The translations under genes and the position numbers were made by a program. Of a stretch of 64,000 bases of DNA, positions 36,462 to 47,677 are shown piece by piece; the stretch's first letter is position 1; the number at the start of each line of letters is the position of its first letter. Source of the stretch: Lingula anatina. Lineage: Eukaryota > Brachiopoda > Lingulata > Lingulida > Lingulidae. Location of the stretch: contig NW_019773634.1 in assembly GCF_001039355.2 (NCBI RefSeq), positions 1 to 64,000 on the forward strand. The letters run 5' to 3'. The notes below the pieces were generated by a model. That model worked only from the letters and a program-made list of their open reading frames with translations. It was not told the DNA's origin and ran no database searches.

Positions 36462-38582
36462 CTATTGACACGGTGTAGATTGTGTGCGTTTGAGCGATTT
36501 TGTAGGTTTTTGATATACAGGAAGAAAAATTCGTCCGTTTTCGTGCACTACCCCTTTTTCCGTACACCTTAAAAACAAGGATTGGAATGATAGTTCTTGA
36601 TCTAAAGTCACAAATAATCTTTGCAGGGTCATAACCATCTCTTTGTGTTTTGAAATTTCTGTGACAGTTTGCGAAAATAGCGCAATGAGAAAATTCAATA
36701 AGATTATGCTCACTGTGAATACGTATGCCATATGTAAGAAGGACACAACATGTGTATTCTGATGAGATGAGAAATACTTGGTGACGTCAACCATATTAAG
36801 CATCATTCTTCCCAGTGTTTGTGACGTCACGGAAACGTCTCGGAAGTCGCCAGCACACATTGTTATAAAGTACGTGTAAAATATGATAACAAAAACTAAT
36901 GAGGTCATCAACCACAGTCCCATAAAACTGTACATATCCTTAACCAAATGACGAATTATCATCACATAATGCCCGATCCTAGAATTAGTTTGAATGATGT
37001 ATAGAAAATTCATAATGTTACAACAGCAGCCCATCGTTAAGAAAATAAACGCCATGTCAGACATGTCCTCACTATTAGGCCAACTTGCCAACGTGAACCC
37101 AACGAAAAATGTGACACATTGCAGGAACCCACATATCTTGTACATATTTAATGAAACAACTGTATCTACATTCATAATAAGATGCCACATTAGTTGCCAA
37201 TGCACATCAGGACGCAAACGTATTTTCCAAATTGCTAAAGCAAAATGAAAGATATTAGCCAAGAAAATGATGAAACAAAAACACAAGACAATAAACTGAC
37301 AAAACGAACCTATATGCCAGAAAGCAAATAACGCTTTGTCCTCTTTTAAAGTTTCTGCGCATGTGACGTTCATCAATACTGCAGAACTAGTCATGATGGT
37401 TTTTGTATGACTCAGACCCCCAAATAACGTATCATTTATTTTGTCTCCTAGAAGAGGTGTTTTTGACAGGTTCAAATCCATTTGCTCGAAGCTGGTGGTT
37501 CCACTTCCGTTGCTGGGCAAACCTGTCTGAAATACAGTCTTCAGTCTTAGTGTCAAAACGGACACAAAAAACATCACAGCATATACAAAACGGCTCCAAG
37601 CCGTACAGGCAGTGAAAGTTCTCCGCGCCGCCACTTTTTGCTTGATCCATTGCTGCATCACGGGTAGGTTCAAGAAGTGTTTCAGATCTGGCGTTTCTAA
37701 GTGAGCCCTATCAAGGTTGGTTAAGGCATGCAAAGGCGAAACAAAGCACCTAGTGGCCTTTCCTGTACCGAAACTATAGTCTGTGATATCGTATAAATAC
37801 CATTGTTCGCAACCGCGTCCGACGTGATCTAACTTGTACACTCCCTGTGTGTTAAGAATGACTTCAGCCATGTGAAAGGACGGCAGAAAAGCAGCAAGCT
37901 CCAGCGGTAAAAGCTTCACATCGATTTCGCTTCTGAGCAACCGCTGCATAGTTTCACGAGAAGATCGGCGGTCGATATGGTCGTATATTTCTCCATATAC
38001 TTGTTTGTGGTCTGGCCACAGATGGCATCCCCAGATAAGAGAATGGATTACGTTTGCTTCTTGGTCGTCTGTGTCTGCAACGTTGGCGCCGAGCTGGAGT
38101 AATATTTTAAACGAAACCGTCGCACCGAAAAAGGCACAGAGCAACAGCGGCTTGGTGAAACGCGGGCATTTGAAAAACACTTTCATTGACGGCCCGGGTG
38201 GAAGGGAGCGCAATTTCAAGGGAGTGAAACTGAAAGGTTTGGTTATAAGAACACGTCTTTGGACGGAGTTTGCGCGTTCTAAAATCGCATTCAAGCGATA
38301 GGAATCACAACCGACTAAAGCGTCGTACCAAACGGCAAATATGTCTTGCTGTACGTCAAGCACGTCCACATTTTCCCAGTCAGCGATGCTGCCCATCTCC
38401 ACATCAGACCAACCATCCTTAAAACCGTCTCTAAAATCGGGCTCTGTTTCACTATCTACTGTGTCCTCTAGAACAATGACCTCTTGGTTCTTTTGAGCTC
38501 TCAAAGCCGTCCCAGTTTCATCTCCTTTATTGCTGCCCATGGCGTTGACTGGTTTGCTGCTCACTTGATTAAAGAGTGCCAT
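36462..38582 (-). CDS. TRP-like cation channel subunit, intronless
   Basis: An uninterrupted 706-codon frame. Residues 1-80 are polar and acidic. Residues about 140-185 look like degenerate ankyrin repeats (LLLCAFFGATVSFKILLQLG). Residues 282-320 (HALTNLDRAHLETPDLKHFL, then VMQQWIKQKV) resemble the linker before S1 in TRPC/TRPV-type channels. Six hydrophobic segments follow: about 330-350, 426-450, 480-500, 509-531, 551-576 and 612-640. There is an extracellular S1-S2 loop with Asn-glycosylation sequons and a short pore region at about 585-600. The S6 text ILLNFLIALFSQTV matches the conserved NxLIAL...TV signature of TRP channels. A basic C-terminal tail follows. It is likely a plasma-membrane cation channel; the subfamily cannot be assigned. 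The absence of introns in a large gene suggests retroposition or a lineage-specific expansion. Confidence 0.8.
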   Translation of the reverse strand: MALFNQVSSKPVNAMGSNKGDETGTALRAQKNQEVIVLEDTVDSETEPDFRDGFKDGWSDVEMGSIADWENVDVLDVQQDIFAVWYDALVGCDSYRLNAILERANSVQRRVLITKPFSFTPLKLRSLPPGPSMKVFFKCPRFTKPLLLCAFFGATVSFKILLQLGANVADTDDQEANVIHSLIWGCHLWPDHKQVYGEIYDHIDRRSSRETMQRLLRSEIDVKLLPLELAAFLPSFHMAEVILNTQGVYKLDHVGRGCEQWYLYDITDYSFGTGKATRCFVSPLHALTNLDRAHLETPDLKHFLNLPVMQQWIKQKVAARRTFTACTAWSRFVYAVMFFVSVLTLRLKTVFQTGLPSNGSGTTSFEQMDLNLSKTPLLGDKINDTLFGGLSHTKTIMTSSAVLMNVTCAETLKEDKALFAFWHIGSFCQFIVLCFCFIIFLANIFHFALAIWKIRLRPDVHWQLMWHLIMNVDTVVSLNMYKICGFLQCVTFFVGFTLASWPNSEDMSDMAFIFLTMGCCCNIMNFLYIIQTNSRIGHYVMIIRHLVKDMYSFMGLWLMTSLVFVIIFYTYFITMCAGDFRDVSVTSQTLGRMMLNMVDVTKYFSSHQNTHVVSFLHMAYVFTVSIILLNFLIALFSQTVTEISKHKEMVMTLQRLFVTLDQELSFQSLFLRCTEKGVVHENGRIFLPVYQKPTKSLKRTQSTPCQ

Positions 38583-38617
38583 GTTGTAATCAATTCAAAG
38601 ACAGCAAAGTTGTGTAC

Positions 38618-38625
38618 TATTTATA
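38618..38625 (-). promoter_or_regulatory. TATA box of the TRP-like gene
   Basis: TATAAATA on the minus strand lies 36-43 bases upstream of the ATG. Transcription would start about ten bases or less before the coding region, so the 5' UTR would be very short. Confidence 0.55.
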
Positions 38626-38639
38626 CTGCAGTTATTTTA

Positions 38640-39330
38640 TGATTTTTGTTCCTGGTGCTTCCACTTTATCGTTGTCTGTCCAGGACGGAGTTGATATTAA
38701 AGAATCACAATGATGGAATTAATGTTCCAGTGCACAAGACAAGCGTACATGCATCTATTCCAACATGTGGTGATTTTATCCGTTTTATATACTGTGATTT
38801 AGGAAGCGTGTTCACTTTTAAACCGCCACGCCTTTATACAAAACAAACATTTCACAAAAATCATTATTCAGTAAGTAATAGCAAGAATTAAGGTTACGCT
38901 TTTACCTTTGTAAAAAAAACCAATCAGACAAATACAATCCTTGCAACACGCTGACCAAACATTTCCGCAATCTGATAAAGCCATTTAAGGTTAAGCTAAT
39001 GGCAATGAAGCTGAAACCGGTATTTACTTTGCACTCGAGCAAAAGCCAATATCGTCGAAGGCTACAAAAGTCTCAACGTTTGTATTTCTGTGCGACGTTA
39101 AACGCGCATTTTAGCAGAATTTATTTACAGAAATACCACTACACAATCTACAACGTTTCACAAATTCAATAATCGTGTTCTATACCAGTTCTATTAAAAT
39201 GCCAGTTCGACAGAAATGAAATAAGGATATAATACTTGCATTTATAACCCGTGATTTTAGTCTTTTTTAAGACAAAATACCCCCCTGTTTTATGTTCTAG
39301 AATTACAGAGAGAGAGAGAGAGAGAGAGAG
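38640..39330. other. Intergenic stretch, no gene recognised
   Basis: Between the channel promoter and the 3' side of the VWA gene. It ends in a (GA)n tract at 39307-39330. Confidence 0.5.
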
Positions 39331-40582
39331 ACACACATTGAGATTGATTTTGCAGCATAGTTATATCTTTTTCATCTGTTTATTAATAGGCATAATATGT
39401 TAAACGAGTGCTATGTAAAGAAAACAGAACTTCTAAAATTTATGAATTGTGCGAGATAAATTGGAAATTCTGTTTAATATTGTCACTTATACTAAACCTG
39501 TCTTCATCGCAGAGGATCATTAAGTGTATACTATGGTCACCGCATCACCAATATGACATAACACTAACTTTTGCGACATGATGCGCTGAGGTTGCCGAAG
39601 GTATATCTAAATCCAACTCCACATTGAAATATAACAAGATGATAAATTTAACTAAAGATACAAGAAAGGCCATTGTTGTATATAATATAAAAAAAAATAG
39701 TCATCCAGCTAAGGTCAGCGCCATCCTATAAATTTTTGTCAGACTGCTACGATTACAATGTAACAGACCGCACCTGGACTGTTTTCTTCTTCAAAAAGCA
39801 CACCGAAGATATAATACCAGCAACACAGGCAACAGCTATCACGGAGACAACCACACCTATTATGACGCCAATATTTTGACTTGGCGCAATGGTATCAGAC
39901 TCCGCTGAGAACCCCTCCATGGCATCTGCAGTGCCATTGGAAGTGGAGGGAGGAAGGAATGTGGTAGTTGAGACATTGTCGTTCTCAAGAGTTAAAACCA
40001 ATTGCTGCGGCTCAGTTGTCTGCTGTGTGGTGGTTGGATCTGGACATGCTTGCTTGTAATAATTGTACCAATCCCTGCTTTCTGGTGACGCCATGACACT
40101 GTTGTTTGTAACTGGAAGAAAGAAACCAACATTTTAAGGAACACGATTGTATAAATATATCGGCAAATGAATGAGTAAACGGGCTGAACAGTAAATGAGA
40201 TATAGTGTGTTCTGGTTTTAAGATGTTATCAACAAGGCCATTTAATAAATAATTAAAATAGAAATAATAAATAGATAAAATACATGACCACATATTGAAG
40301 CAATGGAATAAATAATTGATCACCTGAACAAAGTGCTTTCGAGAAGTTTTCTGCAAATCCCCGAAGTCCATCAAACGATTCCACATGGAAGGCATGGGTA
40401 TCCTCCGGTGGACTAACAATAGCTTGTAACTCTAAGAGTAGGCTTGTCTTGTTTCCAACACCTATCGCATAAACCACGATATCTTGCTGCTTTGTAGTCA
40501 GTGCTCTCTGCACTGTGAAACAGAACTTCTCGCTGAAACCTGTTGTCATAATGATGGCAATTTTACTTGTATTCGCTCTTCC
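39331..40582 (-). other. Duplicate copy of the VWA gene 3' half (probable assembly artefact)
   Basis: All 1252 bases correspond to 40697-41948 at a constant offset of 1366. I found one difference: C at 40074 versus T at 41440, a synonymous AGG/AGA change. This copy carries the terminal exon (39753-40111) and a VWA exon cut off by the gap (40324-40582). It begins in a (GA)n tract and stops at the gap, exactly where overlapping contig ends would. It should not be counted as a separate gene. Confidence 0.85.
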
Positions 40583-40696
40583 NNNNNNNNNNNNNNNNNN
40601 NNNNNNNNNNNNNNNNNNNNNNNNNNNNNNNNNNNNNNNNNNNNNNNNNNNNNNNNNNNNNNNNNNNNNNNNNNNNNNNNNNNNNNNNNNNNNNNN
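40583..40696. other. Assembly gap (114 N)
   Basis: Separates two nearly identical copies of the same sequence. Confidence 0.98.
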
Positions 40697-41118
40697 ACAC
40701 ACATTGAGATTGATTTTGCAGCATAGTTATATCTTTTTCATCTGTTTATTAATAGGCATAATATGTTAAACGAGTGCTATGTAAAGAAAACAGAACTTCT
40801 AAAATTTATGAATTGTGCGAGATAAATTGGAAATTCTGTTTAATATTGTCACTTATACTAAACCTGTCTTCATCGCAGAGGATCATTAAGTGTATACTAT
40901 GGTCACCGCATCACCAATATGACATAACACTAACTTTTGCGACATGATGCGCTGAGGTTGCCGAAGGTATATCTAAATCCAACTCCACATTGAAATATAA
41001 CAAGATGATAAATTTAACTAAAGATACAAGAAAGGCCATTGTTGTATATAATATAAAAAAAAATAGTCATCCAGCTAAGGTCAGCGCCATCCTATAAATT
41101 TTTGTCAGACTGCTACGA

Positions 41119-42592
41119 TTACAATGTAACAGACCGCACCTGGACTGTTTTCTTCTTCAAAAAGCACACCGAAGATATAATACCAGCAACACAGGCAACA
41201 GCTATCACGGAGACAACCACACCTATTATGACGCCAATATTTTGACTTGGCGCAATGGTATCAGACTCCGCTGAGAACCCCTCCATGGCATCTGCAGTGC
41301 CATTGGAAGTGGAGGGAGGAAGGAATGTGGTAGTTGAGACATTGTCGTTCTCAAGAGTTAAAACCAATTGCTGCGGCTCAGTTGTCTGCTGTGTGGTGGT
41401 TGGATCTGGACATGCTTGCTTGTAATAATTGTACCAATCTCTGCTTTCTGGTGACGCCATGACACTGTTGTTTGTAACTGGAAGAAAGAAACCAACATTT
41501 TAAGGAACACGATTGTATAAATATATCGGCAAATGAATGAGTAAACGGGCTGAACAGTAAATGAGATATAGTGTGTTCTGGTTTTAAGATGTTATCAACA
41601 AGGCCATTTAATAAATAATTAAAATAGAAATAATAAATAGATAAAATACATGACCACATATTGAAGCAATGGAATAAATAATTGATCACCTGAACAAAGT
41701 GCTTTCGAGAAGTTTTCTGCAAATCCCCGAAGTCCATCAAACGATTCCACATGGAAGGCATGGGTATCCTCCGGTGGACTAACAATAGCTTGTAACTCTA
41801 AGAGTAGGCTTGTCTTGTTTCCAACACCTATCGCATAAACCACGATATCTTGCTGCTTTGTAGTCAGTGCTCTCTGCACTGTGAAACAGAACTTCTCGCT
41901 GAAACCTGTTGTCATAATGATGGCAATTTTACTTGTATTCGCTCTTCCCCCCAGGCGATGCATAGGGTTTAAGAAAGCCCTCTGTGCAATGTATAGGGCT
42001 TTGTATGTCTGACTTCCGAAAAAGGATTGCTTATGCACGCTTACAGTGCTTATACTGGACAATATATTGGAATATGACTGTTCGTGGTTGAATGTTAAAA
42101 TAGCATTTAACGTCGGAATAAAAGAAATAATCGCAAGGCTGACATTATCTGGTCCAATCACCAATGAGTCATTGACCAGCGAAGCCATGAAGTGTTGAAT
42201 CTTTGTCGCATCATCTGGGGATCCAGCAACGTCAAGTAGGAAGGCTATATCTGATATCTTGCAAACTGAAAATGTTATACATAAGTGATTTTAACGTTTT
42301 ACGTTTACTGATACAAATTTAATTGTTTTCCGTTTGAAAATCAACACCACGATAAGACACATGAGGATTATCACTTTTCACAATTTCTCTTCTTTTTTGT
42401 TAGGCCTACTTGTGAAAATATTTTACCTGAATGCGGCGTTATGACAAAAGTAACTGAGACAAATTAAACCATTTTCCGTCTATAAAGTGTAAATAGATTA
42501 CAATTAATTTGGTACTCCCAGATAGGAAGACAACTAATACAATTACAAGTGTTTACCTTCAGTTACATTTTCGGAAACCGACGCCCCTACAA
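41119..42592 (-). CDS. VWA-domain type I membrane protein (signal exon not found)
   Basis: Three exons join in phase: 42592-42557, 42265-41690 and 41477-41119 (stop at 41119). The small exon gives VGASVSENVTE, likely the end of a signal peptide. The large exon is a von Willebrand factor A domain, starting KISDIAFLLDVAGSPDDATK, with TSKIAIIMTTGFSEKFC and DIVVYAIGVG, and closing in HAFHVESFDGLRGFAENFSK. The metal-binding motif DxSxS is DVAGS, so the first Ser is replaced and cation-dependent binding may be reduced. The last exon has a Thr/Ser/Pro-rich linker with glycosylation sites, a membrane segment (IGVIIGVVVSVIAVACVAGI) and a short basic tail. It is probably a cell-surface adhesion or recognition protein. 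The first coding exon should lie above 42600 but I could not identify it. Confidence 0.8.
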
Positions 42593-44985
42593 CTAGAAAA
42601 AATGAATCATGTCATTTCTTCATTCTTGTGAAATGGTATTTATGCCCAGTTAAGTAGAAATTTATATGGAAATATGGATAGGAAATAGAGTCCAAATACA
42701 GTAAATATATCATACTTTCATTCTTATTTCTTAGGATAAAGAAAGATTAAATGTAAAATGTGCTTCAGATATTCAAAGTTATATTTTAATTAATAATTAA
42801 AATTATCATAATAGCAGATGTACATTGTGGTGGCTCCTACTTTATATAGAGACCCATGCATGCTGTAATAGACCTCTACACATAAGGGTGGTTAAACCCA
42901 ACCCCCTCTAATGGGCATGAAAGTACATTCTGTACAACCAAAATTGTTGTGTAAATGTCCTCTTTCATGTCTATTTTGCATAAAAAGTAAAATAAAAGGC
43001 TCTCTCACACACACCCTAGTTTTGTTACTTATGACCTTATCTTCCACACCAGCACTATTCATAATAGCTTTGCAGAGTTTTTTTTTCTTCTTTTTTTTCA
43101 CCAAAATGCTATGAATGGCTTTATTTGTCAGTGAAAACCTATTGACTTGGTAAATAGTCCATACAAGAGACCACTAGTCAATAATAATTACCAGAAGTTT
43201 ACCAGATAAAGCAAGCTAGCCAATATACTGATGAGCATCTGCTATATGGCCAGTTTGAAATCAGTGTATGCAAGAATGCACCTGATTTAATCAGATCCAA
43301 AATAGTGAATTAAGACACACATCTAGCCACCAGTACACATTATGGATTCAGACCTCCCATAGCAAAACTAGACCCATCAGTGGCGGGTACTGACAGTGTA
43401 AAGCTGGTTCCAAGACAGTTGGAAGCTGTGCACATATCGCTTCAGTCCTGTGGTATATGGGGTTTGACATGAGGCAGGGATACAATCGAAAATTATGTTG
43501 TGGAGAAGGCTGTTTGGATACCTCACATTTACCAAAATCAAGTGGTGACAGTATTAGCAAGACAAAATGTGTTTCGGACAGCACATCTGATTAATTATCT
43601 ATTGTTTCATTATACATTTTTTAATACTCATATTTGTATATTTTGTATAAAATAACTCTTGAATTGCATTCTATACAAGGTCTTTATCATTACATAATCA
43701 TATATGAAGTACTTTTTAGGTGATTTAATTTCATTGTCATACAGATTATTGTCCATAACTGTTATTATGTGTACTATATTTTCATTTAGTTTTTAGTTAT
43801 ACCTTATCATTATTTTGGTGCAATTTATACCTTGTTTATTTTATGGTTTATGGAAACATTCCAAATAGCTGTTTAGAGTGCTTTTACACATGATTTTTTG
43901 TTGTTACTGTAATAGCCTTTTGCTTTTAGCATTTTTTACTATTCCTTAGAAATGTGTATTGGTTAAAAATACAATTATTTAGACCAACAAATGCTGGTCT
44001 GTGAGAAAAGTTATATAAAATTAATAAATACGCTGAAACAAGTTTTTCTAGTAACAAGACTTTTATACAGTTAAGTAAATTCAGTGATGGCTTCTGTGAG
44101 AAAATACCGTAATATACCACCCCTCCCTCTCTTATCTAGAATAAAAAAAACAATAATTACTTTCCCATTTACTTGTGCCACACCACAATTATTTAACATA
44201 TAACTTTTTTTTACATCACAAGACAAGTTTCATTAGAAAAAAATGTTTATGTAGCAGGTAAATGCTGAAACAAGTTGCTCTGACTCATTAGACTGGATAC
44301 AACAGGTAAATCCGGCTACCCCCCCCCCCCCCCCGTCATATAACTCATTAAAATACTAAGTTGCAATGCCTCAAACCAAATAATATTTTTCCATGTAACA
44401 AATATATGCATAACCTTTATAATAGCAAATTATTTTTAAATTTTGAAGATGGGCACTTTGCCAATGGTTATTCGCACTCATCCTTTCAATAGAAAAAACG
44501 ATCTGTGCAAAGACCCAGCTATAGTGCTCTTTTTTCTCTCATTTACGAATCTCATAATAAGTTGATTTGCTTCACAAAATTAATTTTATTTTTAAAATGT
44601 TTGATTCATAAATTAAGTAACTAGTAATTCTAAAAATGTGCCAAGCAAAAAATTATGTTACAGTTCTTGGGTGATGTTTATTGTACTTCCAAATTATTTT
44701 CACAAACACGTTCATCTCGTTGACATTTAGCAAGCATTGTGATACTACAGTAGTAGACAGCAGATTTCATAAACAGAAAAGCGTTTCTTTGCCCGCTAAC
44801 TTGAATGGTCAAAATTATGAAAAAATAAGGGTAATTGATCCCCAACCCGATTAAAAACTCAGCTGTTGTTCTTATACAAAAAAAGTCTTGATAAGTATAA
44901 TAAAAAATAAAAAAAGTCTTGATAAGTAAACGAGTGAATCCTGCCCACAAAGATGTTTTCTACCGATAATAAAAGGTGCAGCTCT
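42593..44985. other. Upstream flank of the VWA gene, no clear exon
   Basis: Expected to contain the signal-peptide exon and promoter of the VWA gene. A C run lies at 44321-44334. Short frames near 43348-43584 have no recognisable content. Confidence 0.45.
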
Positions 44986-45455
44986 AGAACTTCGATGTAC
45001 CGCAAGATGTTTAGATTTCCATGCATCAACCCCAGTTCACCAATTCCTTAGAAACCAACGCATCCCTAAATCAATGTTATTGAAGTGAACTGCCAAGCGA
45101 GGAAATGCACATTCTCTGTCAGATAAGAAGTGAATTATGTTCTCCATACTCTCGAAACTTGTCCACTCACTTTGTGAATGGTCAATACGTGGTCTCAACA
45201 GAAAATACAAAATGGTGCCAGTTCTGCGGTGGTCCATGCAGAGGATCTTGCTGCCCATGTCATTTTCTTCGTCTGTTTATCAAGTGGTAACTTAGCAGCA
45301 TCACCACTGTTCTCCGTTCTGCAAACACTACACAAAGCCTAAATAGACACATCATATCTGGCTGCTATCTGGGGGACGTTTATACCCTTCGCTCCCAGGG
45401 AAACAATTCAGTTTCTTTTCTTCATTTGTGAGCTTCCGCATCTTCATCATGGTAG
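44986..45455 (-). pseudogene. Decayed Tc1/mariner-like transposase fragment
   Basis: On the minus strand, starting near 45450, KMRKLTNEEKKLNCF is followed in a shifted frame by INVPQIAARYDVSI and then degraded text. This resembles the N-terminal helix-turn-helix of Tc1/mariner transposases (start of domain, then IAxxxxVS). Stops and frame changes rule out function. The sequence TAGATTTCCATGCAT occurs on both sides (about 45012-45026 and 45759-45773) and may mark the element's ends. Confidence 0.45.
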
Positions 45456-47674
45456 GAACTTGACAACCAGAAGGTCCTTACAGGTGCATCTTCGGCGACA
45501 CCTTTACAGTACACATGAATGGAAAGTGATGCAAAATTGGACCAAAAACGCCAGCATTATTAATTAAAGATTTATCATCTCTATTACTAAATTAACAAGC
45601 TGAAGTTTTTTAGAACCACTATGACATACCCAACTGCTGTTAGCTGTGACACGTTGTTTTGAACAACTAACACAACCGAAACATAAATATCTCATTTTAA
45701 ATGGCCACGCAGAAATACGATATGTGACTGTTGAAATGAAAACATTTTTATTTTAGATTTCCATGCATGACCGCTGTAGAGTAAAAAAAATTACAGATGC
45801 AAGACCAACATTAAATTGGAGTTCTGTTGTCCTAAACAAAGGCACTGTGTCCGTTTGCATACAGGGCATTGAGAATTAAACTGTATGAGCTGATCGGTCT
45901 TTGCTCGTATCCTATGTGTGTTTGATTTCTCGTGTGAAACTGCTGCATCAAAGCCATTTCCAAAAGGCTCGTTCTTTGATGTCAAACTATAAAGCGATTT
46001 ATAACTACCAGCATGTTCTTGCTCAGTCTGGAGGCAGACATTTTGATGACTAAGTCAGACTGGTGAGTTATGTGCTACTTTGTTTGTTTTTGAAAAGTGG
46101 ACTGAAACCGAGAGACGTTTGTCCAGTTAGCATCATCGTTGACGTACTAGTAACCGGTGAGTGGTTATTGTTGACTGTATGAACTTCATTGCTTTTCAAT
46201 CTTCCGATTGTGTACGCATTCGGTGATATTTTTCTTCATGTATAATTACGGCGATGGTATTGACTTTTACTTTATTTGTTATGCGAGGTAGAAAGTATAA
46301 AACCTTATGCTCTTTCATACTCTTTATTTACTACTTGCCAGTTTCCTTTTCTCCATTTGCTCTCTCTCTCTATACCCCATCAATCTCTTACGGTGTTCCT
46401 TTGTTTACATTACGTGCCGTTTTAAGGCCAAACATCTGTCCCTTTTGGCAAAAAGGTGGCTTTCTATTGGGTAAAGAAAATTTTCCCTATACTTACTTAA
46501 AGGTTAAAGAATGTTGGGCAAAAAATGTTTAAAATATTCTATTCTCACATGGGTTAGGTATAGTTTGGCTTTCTTAGGGAGTTGAAAATGAAATTAGATT
46601 TATAAATGAATTCAAGCAATAATGCAAAGACATTCAGTGTCAAACTAGTACCAATGGCGAAAGAAAGGGTACCGACATTCAAAGTTACTCCCTGGTTAAA
46701 CAAAAGTTGTTTTTTTTTTTGTAATAATCTCTTTAGAGATTATTTCAGAAAGCTACCATTGTTAGAGGTCACGTGGTCCGATGGCAAGCACCGAATTCAA
46801 ATAATTGCGATACAACCACTGTTTTGGTGGTTAAAAAATGATTTATAATATTTGTTTGAGTTGTTTACAACGTATTTATAGTGAAATATGAATCTCGTAC
46901 TAAGAGTTGTTATCCTTTTAACTACATTATGAAAACATTTAAATCAAGTTTATGAAACACTCTTCTTTCCTTATCCATTCACTGCGGTCTTAATTACTAA
47001 CATAACATTACGTAATAAAGTGAGGTATTTGGGGTGGGCTAAATAAATTTTGAATATTTATAAATTCACGCAGGAATATGCATGCATCTGAGTCTTATAT
47101 AATATGCTGGTCGAATGGAAATTACAATTTAGATGCGGCATCCTTGGAGGCGTCATATATGTACTAGCACGTACATGTATATGAATCAATACACACAAGC
47201 ATATATGCATCTAACGGCCAAACATGACAGTGTCTTTGAGTGATAGCTTTGAGGGTGTTTTTTGAAGGGAATAATGGATGAACAAATCATTTGAACAAAC
47301 GTTTTTCTGTTTATCTTTTGAAGATACTTTCTGCTACCAGTATATTTTAATGTGACTTGTGTAGACTGCATCAAAGAAACGATCAGTTTTACAGACAGCA
47401 ACTTAAATGTATATAAGCTACGTATTATATGCACAGGTCTAGCAGTTTCAGGAGCGTTAACAACCGGTAAGAAACAATGCATATTGACGGTTTTAGCGAA
47501 TGGCGAAGAGAGAACATACAGTATTTTGTCTACTCCGTTTGCATATAACCAGTAATAATAAGATATTTTATCAGTACACAGCTTTTTAAAAGCAGCCAAA
47601 TGAGAATCGCGTTATCATTTCTATCAATGTCTAAGTCGCTATCTAAAAGATAACGCGTTATTTTCAAATTTCAG
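45456..47674. other. Upstream region of the Diedel-like gene, no other gene recognised
   Basis: Because the first coding exon of the Diedel-like gene starts three bases before its ATG, a 5' UTR exon and the promoter should lie in this region. I could not locate them. Short open frames here have no protein-like features. Confidence 0.45.
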
Positions 47675-47677
47675 GAG

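Noticed and set aside
39753-40111. A second VWA/membrane gene
   Set aside because: It is identical to 41119-41477 apart from one synonymous base, and the copies abut an assembly gap, so it is best explained as an unmerged contig overlap.
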